Positions 35,635 through 45,042 of a stretch of DNA of 64,000 bases are shown here, piece by piece. The position numbers and the translations under genes were made by a program. Source of the DNA: Rhodococcus sp. KBS0724 (lineage in GTDB: Bacteria > Actinomycetota > Actinomycetes > Mycobacteriales > Mycobacteriaceae); NCBI RefSeq assembly GCF_005938745.2, contig NZ_VCBX02000001.1:3382001-3446000 (forward strand), in the 5' to 3' direction. Each line of letters opens with the position of its first letter. Within the stretch, counting starts at the first letter, position 1. Under the pieces are notes generated by a model that saw only the letters and a list, made by a program, of their open reading frames with translations, made no database searches and was not told the origin of the DNA.

Positions 35635-36612
35635 TCACGATCCGATCGTGTCGTACGCATCCAACGCCGTCACCGCCCGATTGTGCACTTCGGCAACCAG
35701 TTCCGGCGGGCCGAGTACCCGAACGCCCTCACCGAACCCCAGAACCAACCGAGCCATCCACTCGAGTGTGCCGAAACTCATTGTTGCCTCGACGGAACCG
35801 TCATCGTTCACCTTCTGGACGTCCATCGGGTAGTAATCGAGCATCCAGACGCAGTTCTGAGCAACGAACAATCGTGCTTCCGGCAGGGATCCGTCGCCGC
35901 TGAACAGTTCAAGACTGGAATCCTCGTCGAGCGCGTGCGGCGGTGGATTGGAAGGCTCGTCGAGTTCGATTGCCGCATCGATCCGATCGAATCGAAATAA
36001 CCGCACACCCTCGGCCTGGCGGCACCAACCCTGGAGATAGCTGAAATTGTCGACCAACACGATTCGCACGGGATCCACCACCCGTTCGGACACCGCATCC
36101 CGCGAAGCCGAGTAGTAAGTGAGCTTCAGGGCACGCCGATTCGCCAGCGCCGCCCGGACCGTCGCCGTCACCGGGTCTTCAGCGATGTCGACTTCCGGTT
36201 CAGCCTCCTGTCCGTTACCCGTTGCCCGCGCCGCTGCAGAGCCCGCCGCCGCTTCGATCTTGGCGATAGCTCGTTGCGCTGCGGACGGATCGACCATGCC
36301 CGGCATCTCCACCAGTGAGCGCAACGCTATGAGCAATGCGGTGGCCTCCGTCGATGTCAACCGAAGTGGTCGGTCGATACCGGCCGAGAACGTGACATCG
36401 ATACTCTCCTCGGAAAATGACAGGTCGATCAGATCACCCGGACCGTAACCGGGCAGGCCGCACACCCACAACTGATTGAGATCGTTCATCAACTGCGTAG
36501 TGCTGACACCGAGTTCGGCGGCCGCCTCGGCAGCACTCATCCCAGGATTGGCGATGAAAAACGGAACAAGATTCAGCAACCGAGCAAGCCGCGACGACAG
36601 ACGATTGTTCAT
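35635..36612 (-). CDS. pafC: WYL-domain transcriptional regulator PafC
   Basis: The 325-aa protein has an N-terminal winged helix (NLVPFFIANPGMSAAEAAAE then LGVSTTQLMNDLNQL) and a WYL domain (LKLTYYSASRDAVSERVVD, FSYLQGWCRQAEGVRLFRFD). In mycobacteria PafB and PafC form a heterodimer that activates the RecA-independent DNA damage response. Its ATG shares one base with the pafB stop (TGATG). It lies directly upstream of tatA with a 123-bp gap. Confidence 0.93.
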   Translation of the reverse strand: MNNRLSSRLARLLNLVPFFIANPGMSAAEAAAELGVSTTQLMNDLNQLWVCGLPGYGPGDLIDLSFSEESIDVTFSAGIDRPLRLTSTEATALLIALRSLVEMPGMVDPSAAQRAIAKIEAAAGSAAARATGNGQEAEPEVDIAEDPVTATVRAALANRRALKLTYYSASRDAVSERVVDPVRIVLVDNFSYLQGWCRQAEGVRLFRFDRIDAAIELDEPSNPPPHALDEDSSLELFSGDGSLPEARLFVAQNCVWMLDYYPMDVQKVNDDGSVEATMSFGTLEWMARLVLGFGEGVRVLGPPELVAEVHNRAVTALDAYDTIGS

Positions 36613-37622
36613 CAGTGAGATTCCTTCTGCTCGGCAATGTCCGAGCGCGCCGCGGCACCCTGCAGTTTTGTGATCACGTCGGCCCGGAGGTCCGGAGGAT
36701 CAAGCACCAAGGCGTCCGCTCCGTGTCCGGCGATCAACCTGGCAGTCCATTCCCACGAGCGAACCGGGATCGACAGGACGCTTCCCTCGCGTTCGGTCAG
36801 CGTCCGCTCCGTCATCGACGACGCCAGCCTGCGCAACTCATGAGCACGGTTCGCCGCCACCCAGACCGTCGCAGTGCCGGTGACGACGCCCGATCCCGTT
36901 ACTCGGTCCACAACTTCGCGAAGATCAAGCCCCTCCGGTTTGTGCACTGCGCCGGCTGGGCCGAACTCGCGAACATCGTCACCGATACGGGACAGACGGA
37001 ACGTCCGGACCGCGTCCCGATCGACATCGTGACCGACGAGGTACCACTTGCCGTTGTGCGTGACGACGCCCCACGGCTCGACCGTTCGCTCGATGAACGG
37101 TTCGTTGAGTGCGCCCCGGTGCTGAAAATGGACAGCCCGCCCCGCGTCGACCGCCGCGAGCAGTTTCCCGAGTGCCGGTTCGGAACCACGTGAGCGAGCC
37201 GGAATCGCGGTGATCGGCGCGGCAGTCACATCGGCGTCGACCTGCACCCCGGCAGCACGCAATTTGAGCAACGCACTCTGCGCGGCCGAGATCAGCTCCG
37301 GCGATTCCCACAGTTGCACGGCGACGGCAACGGCCGCCGACTCTTCACTGGTCAAGTCAACGTCAGGCAGCTCATACGCGTTTCGGTTGATCCGATATCC
37401 CTCAACCGTCGAAAACCGCCCCGCCGGTCCTGTCTCCAACGGAACTCCGAGGTCACGAAGCTCGTTCTTGTCCCGCTCGAACATCCGGGAGAACGCCTCG
37501 TAATTGGCGGAATCGCTGTAACCGGCTACTGAATCACGGATTTTCTCCGCAGTGAGGAACTGCCTGGTGGACAGCAAAGCAATCACCAAGTTCATCAACC
37601 GCTCGATTTTCGATGTCGCCAC
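36612..37622 (-). CDS. pafB: WYL-domain transcriptional regulator PafB
   Basis: The 336-aa protein begins ATSKIERLMNLVIALLSTRQ and FLTAEKIRDSVAGYSDSANY, the winged-helix part. The WYL domain is seen as VHFQHRGALNEPFIERTVEP and GKWYLVGHDVDRDAVRTFRL. It is the partner of PafC and is encoded immediately before it. It sits 43 bases after pafA in the same direction, linking the Pup ligase gene to the damage-response regulators, as in mycobacteria. Confidence 0.93.
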   Translation of the reverse strand: MATSKIERLMNLVIALLSTRQFLTAEKIRDSVAGYSDSANYEAFSRMFERDKNELRDLGVPLETGPAGRFSTVEGYRINRNAYELPDVDLTSEESAAVAVAVQLWESPELISAAQSALLKLRAAGVQVDADVTAAPITAIPARSRGSEPALGKLLAAVDAGRAVHFQHRGALNEPFIERTVEPWGVVTHNGKWYLVGHDVDRDAVRTFRLSRIGDDVREFGPAGAVHKPEGLDLREVVDRVTGSGVVTGTATVWVAANRAHELRRLASSMTERTLTEREGSVLSIPVRSWEWTARLIAGHGADALVLDPPDLRADVITKLQGAAARSDIAEQKESH

Positions 37623-37665
37623 GCCGAAATCCTAGTGGCTCTGCGGTAGCCGACACGTCAGCGCG

Positions 37666-39024
37666 CTACATCGACGCGATGAGTCGCTCAACTCTTTCGT
37701 CGACCGAACGGAACGGGTCCTTGCACAGGACTGTTCGCTGAGCTTGATCGTTGAGCTTGAGATGCACCCAGTCGACGGTGAAGTCACGCCCAGCGGCCTG
37801 CGCTGCAGTGATGAAATCGCCGCGCAGTTTCGCGCGTGTCGTCTGCGGCGGATTGTCGACGGCGTCATCGATGGTTTCGTCCTCCGTGACGCGCTTGACC
37901 AAGCCCTTACGCTGCAACACGTCGAACACACCGCGCCCACGCTTGATGTCGTGATAGGCAAGATCGAGCTGCGCGATCTTCGGGTCCGACAGGTCAAATC
38001 CGTGACGATCTTGATAGCGCTGGAACAACTTACGCTTGATCACCCAGTCGATTTCCGTGTCGACCTTCGCAAAATCCTGGGCTTCGACGGCGTCGAGCAT
38101 GCGGCCCCACAAATCGACGACTTGCTCGACCTGCGGATCCGGTTCGCGATTGCGCAGGTGCTCCACGGCCTTGGAGTGGTATTCACGCTGAATGTCGAGT
38201 GCACTGGCCTGACGTCCGCCCGCCAATCGGACGGGCCGCTTTCCGGTGACGTCATGGCTGACTTCACGGATGGCCCGAATCGGATTGTCGAGCGCGAAGT
38301 CGCGGAACGAGACTCCCGCCTCGATCATCTCGAGCACCAGAGCGGCGGAGCCGACCTTCAACATCGTGCTGGTCTCGGCCATATTCGAATCACCGACGAT
38401 GACGTGCAGCCGACGGTACTTCTCGGCGTCGGCATGAGGTTCGTCGCGGGTGTTGATGATCGGACGCGACCGTGTGGTGGCCGACGAGACGCCCTCCCAG
38501 ATGTGCTCGGCACGCTGGGAGAGGCAGAACGTTGCTGCCTTCGGTGTCTGCAAAACCTTCCCGGCGCCGCAGATCAGCTGGCGCGTCACAAGGAACGGCA
38601 ACAGCACGTCGGAAATGCGGGAGAACTCTCCGGCACGCGCGACCAGGAAGTTCTCGTGGCAACCGTACGAGTTTCCAGCCGAGTCGGTGTTGTTCTTGAA
38701 GAGGTAGATGTCGCCACCGATTCCCTCTTCGGCCAATCGTTCTTCCGCATCGATAAGCAATTCCTCGAGGACACGCTCGCCGGCCCGGTCATGGTTGACC
38801 AGTTGGATGAGGCTGTCGCATTCGGCAGTTGCGTACTCCGGATGAGAACCCACATCCAGGTACAGGCGCGCTCCGTTACGAAGAAAGACGTTGGAACTGC
38901 GACCCCATGACACGACACGACGGAAGAGGTAACGAGCAACCTCGTCGGGGCTCAGTCGCCTGTGCCCGTGAAAGGTGCAGGTAACGCCGAATTCCGTCTC
39001 GATTCCCATGATTCGTCTCTGCAC
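37666..39024 (-). CDS. pafA: Pup-protein ligase PafA
   Basis: PafA uses ATP to join the C-terminal Glu of Pup to substrate lysines. The 452-aa protein is very close to the M. tuberculosis enzyme: [39 protein letters not shown] with the catalytic Asp, [36 protein letters not shown] and the terminal [22 protein letters not shown] 39024 (VQRRIMG) is the family start; the frame is open to 39057. It heads the pafABC run. Confidence 0.97.
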   Translation of the reverse strand: MQRRIMGIETEFGVTCTFHGHRRLSPDEVARYLFRRVVSWGRSSNVFLRNGARLYLDVGSHPEYATAECDSLIQLVNHDRAGERVLEELLIDAEERLAEEGIGGDIYLFKNNTDSAGNSYGCHENFLVARAGEFSRISDVLLPFLVTRQLICGAGKVLQTPKAATFCLSQRAEHIWEGVSSATTRSRPIINTRDEPHADAEKYRRLHVIVGDSNMAETSTMLKVGSAALVLEMIEAGVSFRDFALDNPIRAIREVSHDVTGKRPVRLAGGRQASALDIQREYHSKAVEHLRNREPDPQVEQVVDLWGRMLDAVEAQDFAKVDTEIDWVIKRKLFQRYQDRHGFDLSDPKIAQLDLAYHDIKRGRGVFDVLQRKGLVKRVTEDETIDDAVDNPPQTTRAKLRGDFITAAQAAGRDFTVDWVHLKLNDQAQRTVLCKDPFRSVDERVERLIASM

Positions 39025-39138
39025 ACTTCGACAGTACAACCAGAATGCCCGCTTCACCCGTGTAGCCGAAGTGCTGTGTCATCACGACTCGACAACATCC
39101 CTTTTCGGCAATGTGTCGTTTCGGCATAGTCTGACGGG

Positions 39139-40605
39139 GTGAGCTACCTCCGTCGAAAACTTGTCCGGACCGATGTCAAATGGATGGAAAGCACTGGCGC
39201 ACTGAAGCCTTCCACGCTCGATTCAGTAATGCGGCGACTCTCGCGGGCAGCTGACCACGGGGTCTTGTGGATGGTCATCGCCGGTGTCCTCGCCTTGATC
39301 GGAGGGAAACCGCGCCGCGCGGCGGCCCGCGGAATGCTCGCTTTGGCGGGATCGAGCGCGTTGGCCAACGGTGTGTTGAAACCCCTCTTTCCCCGTCGAC
39401 GCCCACCCGTGCGCGCGTGGCTCAACCCGAAACGCGGAGTCGAATTCCCCACGTCCTCGTCGTTCCCGTCCGGTCACAGCGCCTCCGCAGCAGCATTCAC
39501 TACTGCAGTGGCAATGGAATCTCCGGTAGCCGGCGCAGTACTCGCTCCGCTGGCAGCGGCCGTTGCCTATTCACGCGTACACAACGGAGTGCACTGGCCC
39601 TCTGACGTGTTTGCCGGAATAGCCGTCGGAGGTGCTGTAGCGGCGGGCACCCGCAAGTGGTGGGCAGTACGTGACGAGGAACCCGCCGATCTTGGTCCTG
39701 AGTGCGTAGTACCTGCCCTGCCTGGCGGCGAGGGACTGGTTGTCTTCACCAATCCTGGGTCCGGCAGTGAGGACGACGGAATTGTCGATGCGATCCGCAA
39801 ATCCCTGCCGGCTGCGGTCATCGTCGAATTCGATCCGGACATTGATTTCGACAAGCAGATCGAAGCAAAGATTGGTGAGTCGAAGCCACAAGCGGTGGGC
39901 GTTTGCGGCGGCGACGGTACCGTCGTCACCGTCGCGGACGCGGCAACACGACACGATCTCCCGCTCGCAGTGTTCCCAGGTGGAACCCTCAATCACTTTG
40001 CGCGCGACGTCGGTGTCGCGAACGTCGAGGAAACTGTGACGGCGGTCGAGTCCGGACAGGCAGCGTTTGTCGATCATGCCGTGGTGACAACCGATACCGG
40101 AGTCACCGCTCGGTTTCTCAACACGGCCAGTCTGGGCGGCTATCCGGATGCAGTGCGGCTACGCGAAAAGTGGGAGCCGCGGTTCGGAAAATGGCCTGCT
40201 GCCGGCGCGGCGATGATCCGAGTGCTTGCCGCCGCGGAACCGATGAGAGTCACCATCGATGGAACCGACAACAACATCTGGATGCTCTTCGTCGGGAACG
40301 GGCGCTACTCCCCCGGCGATCAGGTTCCGATGTCGCGGCCCGAACTCAACCGCGGACTTCTCGACGTCCGGTATCTGCGAGCAGACCGGAAATTTTCCCG
40401 CATCCGGCTCCTATTTGCCGCTGCGACAGGAACATTGGGGAGCTCACCGGTGTACGTGCGGGAGCTTGTCCCGGCGCTGACCGTTCAGGTGAACGAAGAG
40501 TCGGTCGCGATTGCCACCGACGGAGAAGTTGTAGCCGACGCGCGCCGGTTCGATTTCGAAACCGAACCGGCCGCGGTTGCCGTCTACCGAATTACGAAAA
40601 ACTGA
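39139..40605 (+). CDS. PAP2 phosphatase fused to a diacylglycerol-kinase-like domain
   Basis: The N-terminal half (residues about 25-180) is a PAP2 phosphatase with all three motifs: KPLFPRRRP, PSGHSAS and SRVHNGVHWPSDV. The C-terminal half (about 195-488) is a lipid kinase catalytic domain with FTNPGSGS, VCGGDGTVVTVAD and FPGGTLNHFARD. A phosphatase and a kinase for lipid phosphates in one chain suggests remodelling of phosphatidic acid, diacylglycerol or polyprenyl phosphates at the membrane. The start is GTG 39139. It stands alone on the plus strand between pafA and prcA, where mycobacteria carry unrelated genes. Confidence 0.88.
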   Translation: MSYLRRKLVRTDVKWMESTGALKPSTLDSVMRRLSRAADHGVLWMVIAGVLALIGGKPRRAAARGMLALAGSSALANGVLKPLFPRRRPPVRAWLNPKRGVEFPTSSSFPSGHSASAAAFTTAVAMESPVAGAVLAPLAAAVAYSRVHNGVHWPSDVFAGIAVGGAVAAGTRKWWAVRDEEPADLGPECVVPALPGGEGLVVFTNPGSGSEDDGIVDAIRKSLPAAVIVEFDPDIDFDKQIEAKIGESKPQAVGVCGGDGTVVTVADAATRHDLPLAVFPGGTLNHFARDVGVANVEETVTAVESGQAAFVDHAVVTTDTGVTARFLNTASLGGYPDAVRLREKWEPRFGKWPAAGAAMIRVLAAAEPMRVTIDGTDNNIWMLFVGNGRYSPGDQVPMSRPELNRGLLDVRYLRADRKFSRIRLLFAAATGTLGSSPVYVRELVPALTVQVNEESVAIATDGEVVADARRFDFETEPAAVAVYRITKN

Positions 40606-40618
40606 CAAAGAGCTGCTG

Positions 40619-41407
40619 CTACTGGGATGCGTCGCCGCTTGTCGGCGGCGCATCCTCGGGCTTGTCAGCCTTGCCCTGTGGCTCCGCCGCCGGCGGCAGC
40701 ATGGCTTCGAGGGCTGTTCCCGAGATCCGCTTGAACGCACGACGCGGACGGTTGTTGTCGAGAACGGCAACTTCGAGTGCCTCGACAGTCAATACACGAG
40801 GCTCGGCCTCAGTGGTCCCGGCAGGTGCCGGCCCACCCTTCTGCAGCGCGCCGACTGCGATACGTACAGCGGACTCCAGATCTAGGTCGCGCTGATACGA
40901 CTCGCGCATAGCGGTCACGATGGGCTCGGTGGTGCCACCCATGACCACAAACTCCTGCTCGTCGGCAATCGAACCGTCGTACGTGATCCGATACAGCTGA
41001 GCCGGCGTGCTACTACCGAAGCGGCCGATTTCTGCGACACAGATCTCGACCTCGTACGGTTTGGGTTGCTCGGTGAAAATTGTGCCCAAAGTCTGGGCGT
41101 ACGCGTTGGCGAGCGAACGACCGGTGACGTCGCGACGGTCGTACGAGTACCCGCGCATGTCCGCGTGGACAATGCCCGCACGACGCAGATTCTCGAATTC
41201 GTTGTACTTGCCGACGGCCGCGAACCCGAGACGGTCGTACAACTCACTGACCTTGTGCAATGCCCTCGACGGATTCTCCGCGACAAACACCACGCCGTCG
41301 CGATACGTCAGTACGACGACGCTTCGTCCACGGGCAATTCCTTTGCGCGCCAGTTCCGAACGATCGCGCATGATCTGTTCGGCTGATGCGTAATACGGCA
41401 TCGTCAT
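40619..41407 (-). CDS. prcA: 20S proteasome alpha subunit PrcA
   Basis: The 262-aa protein begins [20 protein letters not shown] then [20 protein letters not shown], the actinobacterial alpha-subunit N-terminus that gates the core particle. It forms the outer rings of the barrel and has no catalytic Thr. The C-terminal tail is Pro/Glu/Ala-rich ([19 protein letters not shown]). Its start overlaps the prcB stop by four bases. Its 3' end contains a hairpin shared with the convergent lipid-kinase gene. Confidence 0.96.
   Translation of the reverse strand: MTMPYYASAEQIMRDRSELARKGIARGRSVVVLTYRDGVVFVAENPSRALHKVSELYDRLGFAAVGKYNEFENLRRAGIVHADMRGYSYDRRDVTGRSLANAYAQTLGTIFTEQPKPYEVEICVAEIGRFGSSTPAQLYRITYDGSIADEQEFVVMGGTTEPIVTAMRESYQRDLDLESAVRIAVGALQKGGPAPAGTTEAEPRVLTVEALEVAVLDNNRPRRAFKRISGTALEAMLPPAAEPQGKADKPEDAPPTSGDASQ
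40625..40655. terminator. Hairpin inside the prcA 3' end at a convergent junction
   Basis: GGATGCGTCGCCG (40625-40637) pairs with CGGCGGCGCATCC (40643-40655) with one G-T or mismatch position and a five-base loop. It encodes the last residues of PrcA (PPTSGDAS region) and lies 20 bases past the stop of the converging PAP2-kinase gene. Confidence 0.75.
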
Positions 41408-42282
41408 AGCGCAGAACCCCCTTCCGGATTACCGAGCGCCGTACGCGCCGCAACAATGTCCCTGGCGATCTCGGCTGCCTGCTCCGTGGACAGTTCCACG
41501 GCTCCTGCCGCTGTGATCGTGACTGCGGTCGGATAAATACCGCGAGTGATATCTGGCCCACCCGTCGCGGAATCGTCGTCGGCGGCGTCGTATAGAGCCT
41601 CTACCGCCAACCGCAGCGCAGTGGCCTCGTCGATGCCCGGTGAATACAACTTCTTGAGAGCCGACTTCGCGAACAGTGAACCCGACCCGACAGCGTGGTA
41701 GCCGGCACGTTCCTCGTACCGCCCACCTACGACGTCGTAGGACACGATTCGGCCTGCCGTCGTGGGGTCTGCCGCGTCCAGGTCGTAACCGACCAGAAGC
41801 GGGACCACGGCGAGTCCCTGCATTGCAGCACCGAGGTTGCCGCGAACCATCGACGACAGGCGATTTGCCTTGCCGTCGAACGTCAGTGACACACCTTCGA
41901 TTTTCTCGTAATGCTCGAGTTCGACCGCGAACAGCCGCACCAGTTCGATCGCAATGCCGGCCGTCCCGGCAATACCCGCAGCCGAGTAGTCATCGGTGAC
42001 GTACACCTTCTGCACGTCTCGGCTGGCGATGAGGTTGCCCATGGTCGCTCGGCGATCACCGGCAAGCAATACGCCACCGGCGTAACTGATCGCGACGATA
42101 GTGGTCCCGTGCGGAGCAACATCACCCCCGCCCATGGTTACACCTCCCGTGTCGGCGAATCGGTTCTGCGGAAGATGCTCCGGTGCATGCACTCGAAGAT
42201 ATTCCGAGAATGACGACAGATTGGAGCCGAAGCTCAACCGTGTGTCCCCGTCGGTTATCCGGGGCGCGCGATCCACCGTCAC
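41404..42282 (-). CDS. prcB: 20S proteasome beta subunit PrcB
   Basis: The 292-aa precursor has a propeptide of about 59 residues ending at APHG, followed by the mature N-terminus [20 protein letters not shown]. Thr60 would be the nucleophile released by autocleavage. The conserved [20 protein letters not shown] and [15 protein letters not shown] segments follow. R. erythropolis is known for proteasomes with two alpha and two beta genes, so a second prcBA pair may exist elsewhere. The gene overlaps both pup and prcA by four bases. Confidence 0.96.
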   Translation of the reverse strand: MTVDRAPRITDGDTRLSFGSNLSSFSEYLRVHAPEHLPQNRFADTGGVTMGGGDVAPHGTTIVAISYAGGVLLAGDRRATMGNLIASRDVQKVYVTDDYSAAGIAGTAGIAIELVRLFAVELEHYEKIEGVSLTFDGKANRLSSMVRGNLGAAMQGLAVVPLLVGYDLDAADPTTAGRIVSYDVVGGRYEERAGYHAVGSGSLFAKSALKKLYSPGIDEATALRLAVEALYDAADDDSATGGPDITRGIYPTAVTITAAGAVELSTEQAAEIARDIVAARTALGNPEGGSAL

Positions 42283-42473
42283 TGGCCGCCCTTCTGCACG
42301 TATGCGCGGACGAAGTCCTCGGCGTTCTCTTCCAACACGTCGTCAATTTCGTCTAGTAGGTCGTCGGTTTCCGCTGCGAGCTTCTCGCGACGTTCCTGGC
42401 CGGCACTACCGTCGCCGCCAGTGGTGTCGTCGTCTTCGCCGCCACCGGCACGCTGCGTCTGTTCTTGAGCCAT
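42279..42473 (-). CDS. pup: Prokaryotic ubiquitin-like protein Pup
   Basis: The 64-aa protein is disordered and acidic at the N-terminus, with the helix-forming [20 protein letters not shown] and the C-terminus [13 protein letters not shown]. It ends in Gln, so Dop must deamidate it to Glu before PafA can use it. Its stop overlaps the prcB start (ATGA). It lies 144 bp downstream of dop on the same strand. Confidence 0.98.
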   Translation of the reverse strand: MAQEQTQRAGGGEDDDTTGGDGSAGQERREKLAAETDDLLDEIDDVLEENAEDFVRAYVQKGGQ

Positions 42474-42617
42474 CGCCGTCGACCTCCTTGTGTGAAGGGA
42501 GCTCTCACGAGCATCCTGTTCTGCCCAGCAGTCTCGGTTACTGATCCGCTCGGACCTTTACCCTACCGAGCGACACCGTCACGCGCCGGAAGACTCGGCG
42601 GCGATTAGGCACCGAAA

Positions 42618-44117
42618 TCAATGTGTGAGCTGATCTACCAACTCTGCAGCGCTGTCCACCGAGTCGAGTAGAGCACCAACATGAGCCTTACTGCCGCGCA
42701 GCGGTTCCAGTGTCGGTATCCGGATCAACGATTCACCACCGAGATCGAAGATCACCGAGTCCCAGCTGGCAGCGGCGATATCACCACCGAATCGGCGTAA
42801 GCATTCACCGCGGAAATACGCACGCGTATCGGTCGGCGGATTGGACACTGCGTCGAGCACCTGCTGCTCGGTGACCAGTCGTTCCATCGATCCGCGGGCA
42901 ACCAGCCGGTTGTACAGACCCTTGTCCAAACGGACGTCGGAATACTGCAGATCCACCAAATGCAGACGCGGGGCCGACCACGCAAGTCCTTCACGGTTGC
43001 GGAAACCTTCGAGCAGGCGCAGCTTTGCCGGCCAGTCGAGGATATGTGCACAGTCCATCGGATCGCGTTCGAGAAGATCGAGAACCATGGCCCACTTGGA
43101 CACGATGTCGTCGGCACGCGGATCCCGATCGGTTTCCCGGTCGAGGAACTTCGCGACGCGCTCGAGGTAAATACGTTGCAGCGCAAGCCCGGTCAATTCG
43201 CGACCGTCGGACAATGCGACGGTCTTGCGCAGGGTCGGATCGTGGCTGATGTGGTGAACCGCTGTGACGGGGCGAGCCAACTGCAGATCCGTCAGGTCGA
43301 CGCCCGCTTCGATCAGATCGAGAACCAGCGCCGTGGTCCCCACCTTGAGGTACGTGGACATCTCGGCAAGGTTCGCGTCACCGATGATGACGTGCAGGCG
43401 GCGATACTTGTCGGCGTCGGCGTGCGGTTCGTCGCGAGTGTTGATGATTCCGCGTTTGAGAGTCGTCTCCAGACCGACCTCGACCTCGATGTAATCGGCT
43501 CGCTGCGACAGCTGGAAACCGGCTTCGTCCCCGGACTGGCCGATGCCGACGCGACCGGAACCGCAAATGACCTGGCGCGATGCAAAGAAGGGCGTCAAGC
43601 CCGCAACGATGTCGGTGAACGGGGTTGCACGGGAGCACAGGTAATTCTCGTGAGTGCCGTAGGACGCACCCTTGCCGTCGACGTTGTTCTTGTACAGCTG
43701 CAGGCGCGGCGCGCCGGGAACACTCGAGGCGTGGCGAGCGGCTGCTTCCATGACCCGTTCGCCGGCCTTGTCCCAGATCACGGCGTCGAGCGGATCGGCT
43801 ACTTCAGGTGCCGAATACTCGGGATGTGCGTGATCGACGTACAAACGGGCGCCATTGGTGAGAATCATGTTTGCCGCGCCGATCTCGTCGGCGTCGATCA
43901 CCGGAGCCGGCCCGCTCAGACGCCCGAGGTCGAAACCTCGCGCATCACGCAGGGGCGATTCCACCTCATAGTCCCAGCGTGTGCGCCTTGCCCGGGGCAC
44001 ACCCGCAGCGGCGGCGTACGCCAGCACCGCCTGGGTAGATGTGAGTATCGGATTTGCCGAAGGCTCACTGGGTGAAGATATTCCGTACTCGACCTCGACA
44101 CCGATAATCCGCTGCAT
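42618..44117 (-). CDS. dop: Pup deamidase / depupylase Dop
   Basis: The 499-aa protein is a PafA paralogue with [40 protein letters not shown] with the catalytic Asp, [17 protein letters not shown], and the loop and C-terminal regions of Dop. It deamidates Pup and also removes Pup from substrates. ATG 44117 is the family start; the frame is open to 44183. Upstream on this strand I see no mpa/arc gene. Instead a divergent NUDIX gene starts 57 bases away. Confidence 0.96.
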   Translation of the reverse strand: MQRIIGVEVEYGISSPSEPSANPILTSTQAVLAYAAAAGVPRARRTRWDYEVESPLRDARGFDLGRLSGPAPVIDADEIGAANMILTNGARLYVDHAHPEYSAPEVADPLDAVIWDKAGERVMEAAARHASSVPGAPRLQLYKNNVDGKGASYGTHENYLCSRATPFTDIVAGLTPFFASRQVICGSGRVGIGQSGDEAGFQLSQRADYIEVEVGLETTLKRGIINTRDEPHADADKYRRLHVIIGDANLAEMSTYLKVGTTALVLDLIEAGVDLTDLQLARPVTAVHHISHDPTLRKTVALSDGRELTGLALQRIYLERVAKFLDRETDRDPRADDIVSKWAMVLDLLERDPMDCAHILDWPAKLRLLEGFRNREGLAWSAPRLHLVDLQYSDVRLDKGLYNRLVARGSMERLVTEQQVLDAVSNPPTDTRAYFRGECLRRFGGDIAAASWDSVIFDLGGESLIRIPTLEPLRGSKAHVGALLDSVDSAAELVDQLTH

Positions 44118-44174
44118 AGGTTCGAGACTATGCGATCGAGCGTCGGTACCTGCAGTGGTGGCACAGTAGGAGGA

Positions 44175-44747
44175 ATGCAGCATCCACCTGACACCGACAC
44201 AAAACGATCAGATGAGGTTGTTGCCGTATACGACCAGTTCGGTAATCCGATCGGCCAGGCGCCTCGTAGCCTCGTCTATCGGGACGGTCTCTGGCACGCC
44301 AGTTCAGGCGTTCTCGTGCGCTCAACGGACGGGCAGCGCGTCTATGTTCATCGCCGAACTACGAGCAAAGCCGTCTTCGGCGGCCACCACGATTGCATCG
44401 CCGGTGGTGTCGTCAACCCCGGTGAATCGCCCCTCGACACGGCAATTCGTGAAGTCGGTGAAGAACTCGGAATCTTCGGTACCGAGGATGCTCCGTTAGT
44501 GCTGACGGAAATCGCCAGAACCTCGTGGGACGGAGAATGGGGCGGACACGCGTTGCGATGCCACTTGTTTGCCTTCGAACTCCGCTACGACGGTCCCGTC
44601 ATGCATCAGCCGAGCGAGATCTCCGACGGATGGTGGTGGACCCAGGCTGAGCTGGACGCGCACCTGAAGGACCCCACGTGGCCGTTCGTCCCCGATACCC
44701 GAGTGTTGCTGGCCGACTACCGTTGGAGCCAACTCAGCGGCGAATGA
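44175..44747 (+). CDS. NUDIX hydrolase, 190 aa
   Basis: The NUDIX box is complete: [20 protein letters not shown] followed by ELGI, giving the metal-binding REVGEEL core. The surrounding sequence ([39 protein letters not shown]) resembles the IDI-like/YfcD group that hydrolyses nucleoside-diphosphate-linked or related substrates. ATG 44175 lies right behind AGGAGGA, an unusually close spacing; the frame is open from 44130. The next small gene overlaps its stop by four bases. Confidence 0.88.
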   Translation: MQHPPDTDTKRSDEVVAVYDQFGNPIGQAPRSLVYRDGLWHASSGVLVRSTDGQRVYVHRRTTSKAVFGGHHDCIAGGVVNPGESPLDTAIREVGEELGIFGTEDAPLVLTEIARTSWDGEWGGHALRCHLFAFELRYDGPVMHQPSEISDGWWWTQAELDAHLKDPTWPFVPDTRVLLADYRWSQLSGE

Positions 44748-44881
44748 TCGGGATCAGTTTCGGGCCTCTCATTACCGTGGACATCAACAAACCAAACAGT
44801 CCCGCCCGTCAATGGGAGAAGCAGAACCAGGAATGGGAGCAACCGCTGTTCCACACCTCGTCCCCGTGGCGAGCACCGTGA
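44744..44881 (+). CDS. Small hypothetical protein, 45 aa
   Basis: The start overlaps the NUDIX stop as ATGA, suggesting coupled translation. The peptide begins [20 protein letters not shown] and continues with WEKQNQEWEQPLFHTSSPW. The Trp- and Gln-rich wording is protein-like rather than random. No family is recognised. A terminator hairpin lies about 120 bp downstream. Confidence 0.45.
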   Translation: MIGISFGPLITVDINKPNSPARQWEKQNQEWEQPLFHTSSPWRAP

Positions 44882-45001
44882 CCTTCGTGTGGGCACACTG
44901 TGCTCAGTAAGGCCAACACTGAACGATTCAGTCCACGACAGCTACACAGTGATCTCACCGACAACCGGCGAAAGCGAGCGAAGGCGCACCCTGAGTATGG
45001 A

Positions 45002-45025
45002 TCAGGCCACCCGAAGGTGGCCTGA
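45002..45025. terminator. Bidirectional terminator after the NUDIX operon and the DoxX gene
   Basis: TCAGGCCACC and GGTGGCCTGA form a perfect ten-base stem closed by a CGAA tetraloop. On the plus strand it is followed by CCATCTTTTC, a short U-tract. On the minus strand it lies 17 bases after the DoxX stop. Confidence 0.88.
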
Positions 45026-45042
45026 CCATCTTTTCGACGTGT

